This document shows, piece after piece, positions 49,675-61,212 of a stretch of DNA of 64,000 nucleotides (the first letter of the stretch is position 1; every line of letters begins with the position of its first letter). This DNA is from Polytrichum commune. Taxonomy: Eukaryota > Streptophyta > Polytrichopsida > Polytrichales > Polytrichaceae. Under the pieces are notes generated by a model. The model was given only the letters and a program-made list of their open reading frames with translations, was not told the DNA's origin and did not search any database. The translations under genes were made by a program, and so were the position numbers. The DNA lies in contig OX485804.1 in assembly GCA_950295325.1 (NCBI GenBank), positions 44,876,429 through 44,940,428 of the forward strand, given 5' to 3'.

Positions 49675-50035
49675 AGGTATGTGAGTGTTATTTGGTTGCT
49701 CTTCTTAATTGGACCCCTATATCTGATTGGTATGTGGTTCGGTGAGAATGAAAGAGCAAACATCATAACGACACATGTCTAATAAAGATTGGACTACGCC
49801 TTCAAATATTATTGACTACTCTACACTCAAAAGTGAACACAATTGAGAGGACCTATGTATATAGTTAAGGAGCCAACAAACATGTACTTCTAGTAACCAT
49901 AACTAAATCAAGGGAGGCCCAGTTTTGCAGATGTTTTATCGTAGATTTGCTAATGCAACACAAGTTTTGTTGTGTAAGTCTAATCCGTAGAAGTTGGAGA
50001 ACATGAAAAATGAACCAAATAACACCCACAAACCT
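49675..50035 (+). mobile_element. MITE family A, copy 6 (361 bp), upstream of the Dus gene
   Basis: This is the best copy for the terminal repeat: left AGGTATGTGAGTGTTATTT, right AAATAACACCCACAAACCT, flanked by TA at 49673-49674 and 50036-50037. It lies directly before the presumed promoter and 5' UTR of the dihydrouridine synthase gene. Confidence 0.88.
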
Positions 50036-50279
50036 TAAGTGCCCCTAAATGCTATTATTCAAACTATTGAACCTTTCCTCACTCTCTCTCAGTACTACTT
50101 TCACGAGCTCCGGATGAAAGCTTCACAAATCCAAGCATAAACTCCCCAGAATTGCAAGTTTCAGAACTCTAGCGCAGAAAAGGCGCCTTATCTTTGCCGT
50201 TTTGGGCGCCAATTTAATGCAACACAACATCGGAAGAAAGAATTAGTGCTCAACAGCTCCGGTGAGGCGGTAGAGGAAG

Positions 50280-50912
50280 GTAAGTTTCGTGAATTCCATC
50301 TCCATTCATTTAACTCCGTGAAATTGTGAATGTCGTGAACTTGTGATGCTCGCAATGCCTGCTGGAGGATGGCGAAATTTTAATCTGGAGGTAGCAACTG
50401 TTGAGAGCTGTCAACCATTTTGTGCTGGATGGGGTCCAGGATATTTTGAGTATTATTAGATAAGGGCCATGGTATATTGTCATTTCCAGGAAGACAGTGT
50501 GCACATTGTTGAAGAACTTTGTAAAAAATATCTCCGGGAGTTTGTCCCTTGTGATTTTCCATTGGTTGTTTTGCATACATTATCGATAATTTCTTTCCAC
50601 TTGTAGTGCACTAAGGATGTAACCAGCAAGCATGTTTTTGGTTCAAACGTCCTCACTATCTCCAAGCATGTAATGAAAACTTACTGACTATGGAAGGTTT
50701 GTATGTAAAACAACCAACTCCCGACCAAAATTCATGTTGGGTTAGAGGATAAATTTAGTATGTTGGACCATGTGACATTTTGTAAAGAGGTGGATGTGGA
50801 TGGGTTTGAATGTGTGGTTCACTCTAAGAAACTGCGGGTGGAGGGCATAATCTCTGTGTTCCTAGTAGAAATTACGGTGGCGAATTGACCTTGTTTCGGC
50901 TGATTTGTGCAG
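50280..50912 (+). other. 5'-UTR intron of the dihydrouridine synthase gene
   Basis: Donor GAGGAAG|GTAAGT at 50279/50280 and acceptor TTTGTGCAG|GTTGG at 50912/50913, upstream of the ATG at 50939. The presumed first non-coding exon is about 50090-50279. Inferred from splice consensus only. Confidence 0.5.
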
Positions 50913-50938
50913 GTTGGTAAGGGGAGTTAGTAAAGAAG

Positions 50939-53900
50939 ATGGCCAAGACACTGGGATATTCTCTCTCAAGCTCCATGAATCTATTTGAAATCATGTATTT
51001 GAGTTCTCTCTCTTCTAACATCTCTGTGTGCACGCGAGTCTCGAATACATGCCTGACTCTCAATGGGTTGAGGCTGACTGTGAATCGGGCAGGCATGAGG
51101 GTTGCAAGCCAATCTATCACCTGCCCAGAGAAATTTGTGTGTAGAAGTTTCTCCGAGGGTAGAATCAAAGATTCAGACATGGAGGTCACGAAGGACTTAT
51201 ACCCTAGGAATTTTGCACTCGAATCGAGTATTAGGGTAGAAGAGATTACTTGGGGTTTAAGTGATACAACAATGTTGGAAGACAGGGTTGCAAATAGTGA
51301 AAATGCAAAGCAGGTAATTAGTAGAAAAGATTGTGGACCTGTGGATAACAGTGATTCGTCTGCTGCAAGCACGCGAGAGGAGCTATATCACAAACTGCCG
51401 GAGGCAAATGTTATACGTAAGAATCAGCAATTTGTGATTTGTGATGTAGAGTCAGCAATTGGCGGTGAGGGCATGATGATGGAAGAGTTGATGAATGGTA
51501 GTGCTAATTATGCAGATGGAGATTTGGCGAAAAGGCGGCATGTGGAGAGGGCATGGGATCACTGGAACAAGATTGGGGCTCCCAAGCTGGTAGTGGCTCC
51601 CATGATGGATCAGAGTGAGCTGCCGTTTCGGATGCTGTGCCGGAAGTATGGCGCCACCGCAGCCTACACGCCCATGTTCCATTCTCGTCCATTTGCATTG
51701 CAACGCGGGTACCGGCGGGTTGAGTTCACCACATGTCCAGTAAGTCACATTCTTTTGTTCTGAAACTTGGTGCTCACATTCTCCACTTGGTGCTTATTTT
51801 AAGTTCAACATTCAACACAATTGAGAGGGTCTATGTGAAGAGAAAGAGAGTCTCCACCTTGACCTCTTATAACTTTTGCATCTCAAATTCGATTCTCAAT
51901 CCTGAACTAATAATCTCTGTCATTCATAATTGCTACCTGGATGTCACAATTTTCAGTCCAATCCAACGGCCAAAATCGGATGTGAAGTTGGAAGTGCCCA
52001 CAGTAGGGCTACAAACGTTATCATATCTCGAGCAAGTCTTGTTGCTTGAAGCTTTAAGTGCTCACGGCGACCTGAGAGGTCAATCCGTGGAGGAAACTCC
52101 TCCCATTGCACCGAGGTAGGGCCACCCCACTAACCTTGTAAAATTTGGTCTTACAAGAATTGGAGATGATGAATCTAACAAGTAAACTCACTCTAAAATT
52201 TCAAGGAGTTGTTCACAATTGATAATTGGGTCGTATTCATTTGCCAACATCACCTTCATATCTTGCCCAAGGGGTCTTTTTCAAGGATATGCTAGTAATT
52301 AGAAGAAAAAAAGAAGTGTATTGCAATGCTTGAAAAGATTGGGGCGAATGTAACTTTATATTAAAGTTCGGCAAATAGCTTGAATTGGAATCACCCACCT
52401 TCGAGTCAATGTGATCGACTATCCACAATAACCAGATATGGAGCCCAATTTGCCAAAAGCCAGTCCCTTTGGTACACAATTGTATGAAAGTGGGGGTTTT
52501 TGGTTAGTTGTTATAAGTCGGAAACAGGCGACTGTTACGTCTCCACTGGTAACATCGATATGGTCATGGCTGTGATGATTCCGGTGAATTGGTCTTGTTG
52601 GTGTAGCTGTGCCTCATATGAAGAAGGCTCATAAGAAGGGCTTTGGCTGATGATGGCAGGAGGATCGGCCACTCTTCGTGCAATTTGGTGCGAATGATCC
52701 TGGAATGTTACTGCAAGCAGCCATGTTTGTGCAAGAGCATTGCGACTACGTTGACATCAATTTAGGGTACTCTCTTCTATCCTAATCCAGCTGAGTTTAC
52801 TCTTGGTGAGGTGCCAATGTGAGATGTGTTTCAAAATTTAAAATGGGGGCAGTATAAGTGGAGGGAAAAAAAATCTGCCATTGGTCATCGGTTCCTTTAA
52901 CCATGGTTCCATGGGGAGGGAGCACCACTTGTGGGTGAAACTTGAATCGACATGTAGATCGTTGTCTGTAGCAGGCAAGCCAGTGTCTCCCAAGCAGGTT
53001 GGTCATCACAACACCTGGCTGCTTGAGAAATGGAATTTGGCAATTGCATGCCCACACATAAGGGAGCATCAACCTTCTTCAAAAGGACTTCTCCTTTGCA
53101 CTCGACATGCGATCATCACAAATCTGCACTTGAGTCACATGGCAGAGGGAATACTTCACTTTTCTCATGACTTGAATCCCTTGTTTTTCTCCCCTTTGCT
53201 AAATTTTTCTTGCATGGGAGAGGGGTACTAGAAAGTAAGAAACACGACTCTGATGGTGCCACCAGCATTATGGTGTTGTTTCATTTTCGAGTTGGTCTAA
53301 GTCTATATATGTTATCCAAAATGGACATCACAAGAATATGAGGGTTCCCATAGACTACTACCTTCTTGCGAAGGTGAAAACGTTGAACGGGTGCAGACAA
53401 GCCGGCTGACACCTATTTCCCCCAAAAGCAAGCCCCTAGGTGGTTGGTTGGCAAATATTTGGTTCACCCGGATATCCCCACTATGATTGGGTGGACCCTA
53501 GGTGGTAGGGTGCATTGGAAATCAAGTCATTAGAAGAGGAAAGGGGGGTCAAATAAGCCTCAGAGGACCCTCAATTGGTGACTAAAAAACGAAATGCTTC
53601 TTACTAATTTGATTTCCGCCCATGGGCCCAGGCAACCGAGAATCCCATGAGTAGATCTCATTAGAGCAGGAATCGAAGGATTGGACCTTTAGATTGGACC
53701 CTTCAGACTATTAGTAAGAGTCGGTTCTCCATGTTTATTGGTTTGGTGGGACATGTCGCATATTTGGCGCCAAATATGCGAACAATGATTTTCTTGTCTC
53801 AATTTTATGCGTGGCATGTTATGTGCCATGAAGGACAAGAAGAAAGTACAGTTGGGCAATTTTTTTGAGGGGGCCATTCACTAAAACTGTCCCAAACTTG

Positions 53901-54869
53901 AGGCCCACTACTATAACACTTCCTCATTACCTCCTCTAATGTGCTAGGCAGGTGAGGGGTACTTATGAATTAGTTTTTGCTAGGGGACCCAACAAACAAG
54001 GTTAGGGTCCAAGAGGAGAGTTGTATTCATGGTAGACAAATTTTCTGAGATTGTTCATGCTCTTCTCTGAGTGCAGGTGTCCGCAACGTGTTGCAAAGCG
54101 AGGTGGATATGGGGCCTTCCTTATGGACGACCTCTCTCTTATTGAAACGATGGTCACACGGCTTGCCACCAACCTCACGACTCCGGTTTCATGTAAAATC
54201 CGAATATTTCCCGACCTAGATGAGACGCTCGATTACGCACGCATGCTTGAAGACGCGGGTTGCTCATTACTTGCTGTCCATGGACGCACACGTGACCAAA
54301 AAGATGGCCGGGCCACCCGGGCAGATTGGGACGCCATTAAAGCTGTAAAACAAGCGGTTCGCATTCCCGTGCTTGCAAATGGCAACATCCGGTGGCTTGA
54401 GGACGCGCATGAGTGCATGAGGGTTACGGGTGCGGATGGTGTGTTGTCGGCTGAGTCATTACTCGAAAATCCCGCTTTATTTGGAGGCCACAAGATGAAA
54501 CCCGTGGATACGGTTACTGGAGGATTCAGTGAGTTGAGTCGTGAGGGCTCGGCAAATGAGCCGGCCCTTGCTCTTGAGTACTTGGACCTTTGCGAGAAGT
54601 ACCCAGTTCCAGAACGAATGATGCGCGCACATGTGTATAAAATATTGCGAATCTGGTTCAATCGGTATCCGGAGGTGTGTGATGAGCTGAATGTTAACCC
54701 GGGGGCGAGTATTGGTTGGATTAGGGCTATGATTTATAGGCTCCTTGAGAAACACATATCATCATTATCAAATGCTAACTTATTGGGTCGTCAAGATTGT
54801 GGAATGGGCAATGCGAGGGAGGAGGCTAGTGAGCTCGTTCAGCTCGGAAGCCTGGTTCAATTTAGGTGA
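50939..54869 (+). CDS. tRNA-dihydrouridine synthase (Dus1-like), 566 aa, 3 coding exons
   Basis: A flavoenzyme that reduces specific uridines in the tRNA D-loop using NADPH and FMN. Exons 50939-51739, 52660-52766 and 54077-54869 join in phase with GT-AG introns. The TIM-barrel domain starts at about residue 203: [20 protein letters not shown], then [13 protein letters not shown] (FMN/substrate region). Further on are [26 protein letters not shown] with the catalytic Cys at about 304, SCKIRI with Lys343, [11 protein letters not shown] (371 on) and [17 protein letters not shown]. These match eukaryotic Dus1/DUS1L. The first about 200 residues have no counterpart in yeast Dus1. Their start is Ser-rich with few acids ([20 protein letters not shown]), so an organelle-targeting extension is possible. 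A later in-frame Met could also be the start. Confidence 0.9.
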
Positions 54870-55480
54870 TTTGATAAGAAGGCCATGGAGAAAGACCAGC
54901 CACGAGTTGTCTATCTGATTATAAGTACAAGAATTAGGTTCTGAGAGACATGTGCCATATGTCCTTATTATTCAACACTTGAAAATGGTGAACCAGGTAG
55001 GTAGCCCTCTATGGTTATCCTGAGTCAGACAAGAAGGGACATGGACGATGAGTTTTGCAAGAAACTAGGGTAGGGAGCAGAGAGAAAACTCTTGAAGAAG
55101 AAAATAAGGATAACCCTCTTGGGCCTCGACCCCCAAGCTCTCCGAGAAGATGAACTGCATGTAATTTGGACATGCTATGTATATTGGACAATCATATCTA
55201 TTTATTGGCTTTGCCTCGGAGCAGAGCTCATGGTTCCATTGGTATTTTTGTTTTGGCCAATATTTTTGTACAGGAATAGATACATCCATGTGAGTGGATG
55301 AGCTTGTTTTGCTCAAGTAATTGGATAATTAGAATTTTTTCATTACCAAGTTCTTACTTGTATCTATGTGGAAAGTCTACTCCATGCAGGGTCACAAAGG
55401 AGCGAAGAGAATATAATGAAAATTTGTGGAAGTCATCTGGAGTATACTTATTCAATTGCAACTATTCTAGTAACTTAACC
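54870..55480. other. Dus gene 3' region, no further gene recognised
   Basis: This probably includes the 3' UTR. A 69-codon hydrophobic frame at 55092-55301 is not supported by any family or splice signal. Confidence 0.45.
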
Positions 55481-55484
55481 TTAT

Positions 55485-55770
55485 GTTAGATTATAAGTGT
55501 AGCAACCAATGTTGGACCAGTATTAAGGTGAATGCAAGGGTATTAATAATCAAAGATAATAATGGTATGAAAGAACTTACTCATGGGTATAAAAATTGTA
55601 GTCATATATTGCTATTTGATGGGTATATCAAGATGAAAGAATCTTTGTATACCCAAGTTATTATTTGGATTAATACCATTCTCAACCATATTGATACTAG
55701 GACGATTTACCCAAGTCTGCATGTTCTTACATGGTATATATATCTGAATGGTATCAAGAACAACGATACG
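55485..55770 (-). repeat. Dispersed repeat family F, copy 3, left half (split by insertion)
   Basis: The reverse complement follows the copy at 15940-16240: GATACCATTCAG, TATATACCATGTAAGAAC, TTGAGAATGGTATTAATCC, ATAACTTGGGTATACAAAGA and CTGGTCCAACATTGG. The match stops at the outer end of the left arm at 55771 and resumes at 63241-63345 on the far side of the insertion. Confidence 0.75.
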
Positions 55771-55774
55771 ACCA

Positions 55775-57222
55775 GGGATTCGTGGCACTCATGTATTTTC
55801 ATTAGTGAGAGTTCATTCATCTTTGCAGATGAGATGAATCACTTAAGATACTACCTTACGTCGTCGGCTCCTTGTCTCAAGGGTTTTAAAAAAACCAAGT
55901 TTTAGTAGTTCTAAATTATCCTACTCTAATTCAATACTTAAGGCAATAATACAAAGGGGGTTAGACATAAAAAACAACATGCCTCATATAGATGCAAGTG
56001 AATGCATCATGCGTTGCCAACCTATCATTACTAGTCCGGTAATCTTTAAGAAATTAATATGGGCGGACGTTAAATACCCCCTCATGAACTTTCGGGGGTG
56101 TTAGATTCGGGCTGGGGCAACCTTCTAAAGAAATTTTTGAACCCGACCAAAAATTGTTGCCCATCCCGCCCAACTTTAAAAAAAAAAAATTGCTCTTGCA
56201 TTCTTGAAGGCCACTTGACTTCAAATCCCATATTGAGTGCATTTCACCTTCAAGGTCTAAAATCCAATATATATGTGCACTTCCAATTAGTAAATAAGCA
56301 ATTGATTGGGATTTCATTTCGGAAGTGAAACCATCAATGAAGCACATAATTAACTTGGAGGTCAAAAAAATTACAAAATCCTCATTGACATTGAAGTTAT
56401 AATTTTGTGACTTACCATTTAAAATTATCTTTGCCATTATAATGATAGACTAGTATAAGTATTCATAACATAACCACAATGAAACAATGAAGATAGAATA
56501 TAGAATATACAACAACAAAAAATTTATATAAAAATAAATTTTATTTTTTAGGTAATATAATGAGGTATAAATAAATGATATGTTATTTGGAATTAGACTT
56601 GTGGGACAACATTATGGATGGGGTATACTTAGAAAATCATAAGTTTTTGACTATAACCTATCTGAAATATTGTAATATTTTATCCTCATCACATATTGTA
56701 TTATCTTTAAAATCACATGGTGTATATTAATTATTTTGAAATTAATTTTCACAATAATAATAGTAATTTATTATTATAATTATTGAATTTATTTTTTGAG
56801 TTCACCAATTTACCATAAAGTGATATATATTTTTGACATATTACAAATGTTTGAGCAATCACATCCGTACAAAATAGGTGAATTATGAACCAAAAAATGT
56901 CTATGACAACACATCATAATTATATGTTGCAACGTTGATATCTTGCGATATTTAACAAAATAAGCATGTGGAATTCAAAGCCACATCATGGCCTTGGAAA
57001 AAATTCATGGGAGATTAGAAAATAAGCTTAGAGCATCCAAGGCCACATCATTGCCCCTTGCCAACTAATTGTATTTACAAAATAGCTAGTAGTTCACAAT
57101 AGCTATGAGGGAGGAAATAGGTCTTACATGCCAACTCGGATGCCAACTTACATGCTTCTTGATGGACTCATCCGATTTTTGTTACCGGATGACTTTACTT
57201 GAGTGCCACAAATCCCTAGCCC
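55775..57222 (+). repeat. Left arm of the FRO transposon (1,448 bp)
   Basis: The outer end starts GGGATTCGTGGCACTCATGT. The inner end is GAGTGCCACAAATCCCTAGC, the inverse of nearly the same terminal word, so the arm itself is bounded by short TIRs of about 20 bp. The AT-rich interior contains a 127-codon frame (56437-56054, minus) with no recognised family; the identical frame occurs in the right arm. Comparison by eye shows the arms essentially identical except at the tips. Confidence 0.88.
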
Positions 57223-58938
57223 GGCATCCCAATGCACTACGCTAAATGTCATAATGTAAATATGTTTTCGCATAAAAAAGTTCTGACATTGACAAATTGT
57301 CTTATTATTATTGGCAATTAGTGGACTTAACCCTTTGAGATCTTTAGGCATCTAGTTTGGGTCCTTCGCAAATAGTGTATAGGTGCAAGCACGGTAAAGT
57401 GGACAACTCCTGGTCCTTGCCTAGTGTTCAGTGAAAGTGATTCAAAACTATACATTAACTTTGTACTTTGTGAAGAAAAAAATCATTAGACATTTTTAAA
57501 ACGTATTGATCTACAAAGCCAAGCAAATTATGATGAAAAAAAAAAATTCTAAGGAAAGTCTACATATTTTAGAAGACCGTATAAGTGGTGTACAAGTAGG
57601 TGATATTGAGCAAATGGTTGTCTAAAGTTTGTTCAAAGCACGATAAAATTACATAAAATTGATGGTTTTCCACAAAGTTTTGTGATGATGCCCTCAAGTA
57701 GATAATGAATTCAAGGAACATGAAAGAAAAATCCAACTTCAAAATAGTTAAGGTCATGAAATCTATGTCCAAAACAAGACTCGATCATTTGCTTTTGAGT
57801 TTAATGATAAGTATTGAAGATCTCAACTTGATTTTCTACATTTGAATATTCAACATAACAACAAAGGTCATCATGAAAAGAAATCCAATTTAAACAACGC
57901 TTTGCTACTACTTTTAGGCCTTTGACCAAAAGCATTATGGTTTTAGTCTAATGAAGCATTTTTTTCGTCCACTTTACCATGTTTGCACCCAACACAACAA
58001 CTGTGATAATTTCAAATGTTTGTATTCCGTGTTGAGCGCCAGCCATCACATTTGTGTAGTTTTGTGACTTAGTATACATCATGTTGGCGGTTAGAATCGT
58101 CCAAAACTCATGTATAAATCCAAATATACTTAAATCCTAGTTTTTAGTCATGTAGGGGAATTTTTGGAAAGATGGATGGGGATGCAAATAAGATGATTTT
58201 CGCTCAAAATGTTTTGTGATATTAAGAGATGCCAACAAGTGTATCAACTTTTGGTCAATATCATAGAATACGAAACGAGCTATATTTCTTCAAAATAAAG
58301 AATAAGCATAAATTTGGTGTGCAACCACTGAATTACTTACTTTTGAAACCCAAAAAAATTGATTACACATTGGAGTTCAACGACTTATTTAAAGACATGA
58401 TTAATGAGCATATATATAACACATAACTTTCTTCATCCTTTCTTGTGTAATGTTTACTCCATATACTGTACTCAATTTGATTGATTTTTGCAATTTTATG
58501 CTCCAGCTACAATTGCTTCACATGTCAAACATCACATATGTGATTGTGGAGACATAAACAACACTTCAATCGCATAATTGAACACAAGACTTTTACCTGG
58601 CTTATTGCCTAACGAAACGAACTTTGTGGGTTTTTTCCTTCCGTTTAGAGCATTCTTTATACATCGACCTTGAAGTTGTTGTGAATAACCTGCTTATCTA
58701 GCTTTCCCCTATAAACAAGTGCATTAGCATTATTCGGTTGCACGACTAATAAACCTCAACACAAACTAGTTGTCTACCATGACAAAAGTTCTCATGTGTA
58801 GAATGTGTAAATAATACAAAATGACATATATTGAGAATTTGGCTTAGGAAATATGCATGTGGGATGCATATTTTCACATCCCATATTACAAAAGCCAGAA
58901 CAATAGCACTTTGACTTGCAAAGGCGCATGTTGGTTTC
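57223..58938. other. Non-coding region between left arm and FRO 3' end
   Basis: AT-rich, with no supported gene. It contains the nested TIR element at 57382-57989 and presumably the FRO 3' UTR near 58840-58938. A 65-codon frame at 58229 is unsupported. Confidence 0.5.
57382..57989. mobile_element. Nested TIR element E (608 bp) inside the FRO transposon
   Basis: The left end GGTGCAAGCACGGTAAAGTG then GAC (57382-57404) and the right end GTCCACTTTACCATGTTTGC then ACC (57967-57989) are inverted with 21 of 23 identities. The interior is AT-rich and non-coding. No clear target duplication was seen. Confidence 0.65.
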
Positions 58939-61212
58939 CTATAGAGAAAAACTAACCGAATGATAATTAAAGATTTCGGCTTTCAAAGTGGCTTGCAAAC
59001 CCGACCGCCTTTGACATTCTTTCGCCACAACATGTTGAAGGCCCTCCGGGCCGGAAACTAGAACACCGACATCTTCGTGTCCAAAATCCTTTACAACTTG
59101 ATCAAACTCCCTTGAAAAATCGGGGCGCGAAAACATGTAACCCTCGGCCATATCATACAAAGTTGGATGAGCCCACTCCATGTCATCAACACTAGAAAGT
59201 TCATTTTCATATGAGCCCACAACCCGCGCCGCATGTGCATGATTTTCCATCACTTTTCTCTCCTTGCTTTTGGAATGGGCGGTCCAACACAAAAGTACGG
59301 CGCTCCCGGCGACCACGATGCCCACAAACATGCTCACGAACAAGAGGCTGCCTTGGATCCATTGGAAGTTCGGAATGTTTTGAGGCACCAGATTTATGCC
59401 CTGAAACGTTGCAACCGTCGCACAACTTGTGATCAAAATCATCCAAAACATCCACAAGTTGTCTCCCGTTCCTGTAATCGAGCGAACGCGACTCGTGTTG
59501 GTTAGATTGTCATTGGGACCAGGTGCGGGAATCACATGAATCGCCCCTCCAAGGGTGTTGTCAACGTTGTCATCCACATAAGCTTTGTTGGTTTGGAACC
59601 GCGTCACATACACCTTCACATAGATTCGACATGCACCCGATTCGTAGTCCCTGAAAATCAAACTCGGTGAAACTTGACGGAGGATGTCAAGCTCGGTTTC
59701 GGACCGAACCGACCATATCAACACGATGTTCTTCGGTAGGTGGACTCTTTCTTCGTGAGCTGTGATGCGATATCGGTGCAAAATGTCTTGGATGATGGCC
59801 ATGAATGGCGTGATTCCGATGCCGCCCGCGACGAGCACCAACGTCTTGTAGTTAAGATAGTACTCGGATTCGTCGCTGTACGGACCCTCCACGGCGATCG
59901 GCATGGAAAACGGACACTTTTTCTCAGTGGCCGTATTCGCGATTTCCGTGACGTGTGCAGCGACGCGGGATGTCCACGAGTTTTTCGCAGAGGATGCACC
60001 TGTGACTTTCTTGATGTGAATGGTCATTTCACCGGCACAATCTTGAGCGCTCGACGCCATGCTAATCGGGTGCCATTCAAGATGGGAGACGCTGGGTACC
60101 TTCAAGAACATGAAGCTCAGGGCGTCGTACATTAATGTCGAGGACCTTGGAACCTTGAGCTCGATTATTCCGTCAAAAGACACGCGTGCCCTGGACACTT
60201 GTATCAATTGCCTTGATTGCCAGAACCGCATGAACCGGTCGAGGAAGAAGAGGAAAATGGGGCCCATTGTATACCCAACCGTTCTCACCCCAACATGGTA
60301 CACGAAGCCGACGAAAAACAAAATGTAAAGTTGATGAGAGTAGTAAAAAAAGTTGAAATGACGGCGCCGGATCATCGGCAATGATGTGGCCACCATGTAG
60401 ATGGCGATGAGTAAGGCGACGAGTCCGGGAACCACGACCACTCCCGATGATCCGTTTGGCGGTGTGGTGAAGGAGATCAACCGATACCATGTGTGTGTTT
60501 TCGCGTACACTCCGATGAACGAGCCTCCGTGCGCTAAAATGACCGTGACTAGAAGGTAGCCCACCCACTTGTGGTATTTCACAGCGTGCTCGAATGGGAG
60601 GCCAAGCATGCGTAAAATTGGCGAGTTTCTTGTCACCGGGAGCAAAAGGAGTGACATGAGCACGGCCAAGATCCGGCCCAACATCGTTCCTGCTTGTGCT
60701 GTTTTTGCCACCACTTTGTCCACTCCGGTGGTATTAGAAACCGTGTCAATGGCTTTCGCTTGGGGCACGTACCAAGCGTAGAAAAGCCAAAAAACCAAAA
60801 CCAATGTGCTTATAATTGCGATGAGATCAACTACGGCCATCACCCCAAACACGCGGTTGATAAACACTGGCCGTGTCCACAACATTCTCCACATGCGAAA
60901 AGCTCGAGCGAAAAATTTATCGTTGCTGCTCTTCTTGGCTTTCAGTGATGGCGGAGATTTCTTCGTGAGATGTAAATGCAATGTCCCAAGAAGTGCGAGA
61001 ATTATAATAGGGCACGTGTATAATATGTAAATTCCGACCATGTCGCCGAATTTTTGTGTGTGTTGTGTTACAAGCGTTTCGATTGTCCAACCAAGCATTG
61101 TGGGAGTGAAGAACCACCAAATTATCAAATACATAGATATTGCGAACATCAAAGTGGAAATCACAAGTTTCATCATCCTTCTCATGATGTTTGGATTTAT
61201 TGCAACTGCCAT
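58939..61212 (-). CDS. FRO: Ferric-chelate reductase / FRO-type flavocytochrome, 757 aa, intronless
   Basis: A membrane flavocytochrome that passes electrons from NADPH via FAD and two b-hemes to extracytoplasmic Fe(III) or Cu(II). The frame is uninterrupted and matches FRO length (about 700-750). Hydrophobic segments lie at about 15-37, 57-80, 117-148, 178-193, 217-235, 257-280, 290-312 and a C-terminal pair. Two bis-heme histidine pairs are present: H214/H228 and H293/H306 (H-x13-H and H-x12-H). The FAD motif is HPISMAS (381-387). NADPH contacts are EGPYSDE (442-448), GGIGITPF (463-470) and SGPEGLQ near the C terminus. It ends NYHSVSFSL, as plant FROs do. Arabidopsis FRO genes have several introns, so the intronless form is notable: either a retrocopy or lineage-typical. 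A TATA box lies about 109 bp upstream, inside the transposon. All key residues are present. Confidence 0.93.
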   Translation of the reverse strand: MAVAINPNIMRRMMKLVISTLMFAISMYLIIWWFFTPTMLGWTIETLVTQHTQKFGDMVGIYILYTCPIIILALLGTLHLHLTKKSPPSLKAKKSSNDKFFARAFRMWRMLWTRPVFINRVFGVMAVVDLIAIISTLVLVFWLFYAWYVPQAKAIDTVSNTTGVDKVVAKTAQAGTMLGRILAVLMSLLLLPVTRNSPILRMLGLPFEHAVKYHKWVGYLLVTVILAHGGSFIGVYAKTHTWYRLISFTTPPNGSSGVVVVPGLVALLIAIYMVATSLPMIRRRHFNFFYYSHQLYILFFVGFVYHVGVRTVGYTMGPIFLFFLDRFMRFWQSRQLIQVSRARVSFDGIIELKVPRSSTLMYDALSFMFLKVPSVSHLEWHPISMASSAQDCAGEMTIHIKKVTGASSAKNSWTSRVAAHVTEIANTATEKKCPFSMPIAVEGPYSDESEYYLNYKTLVLVAGGIGITPFMAIIQDILHRYRITAHEERVHLPKNIVLIWSVRSETELDILRQVSPSLIFRDYESGACRIYVKVYVTRFQTNKAYVDDNVDNTLGGAIHVIPAPGPNDNLTNTSRVRSITGTGDNLWMFWMILITSCATVATFQGINLVPQNIPNFQWIQGSLLFVSMFVGIVVAGSAVLLCWTAHSKSKERKVMENHAHAARVVGSYENELSSVDDMEWAHPTLYDMAEGYMFSRPDFSREFDQVVKDFGHEDVGVLVSGPEGLQHVVAKECQRRSGLQATLKAEIFNYHSVSFSL

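Noticed and set aside
55092-55301. 69-codon hydrophobic frame after the Dus gene
   Set aside because: No splice link and no family; more likely 3' UTR or intergenic.
56054-56437. 127-codon frame (minus) in the left arm, identical to one in the right arm (62572-62955)
   Set aside because: Identity simply reflects arm identity. The product has no recognisable motif and lies in AT-rich sequence with a poly-A/T run inside, so it is not called as a gene.
59207-60568. Several 70-130 codon frames overlapping the FRO gene on both strands
   Set aside because: Shadow frames of the well-supported FRO coding sequence, without motifs of their own.
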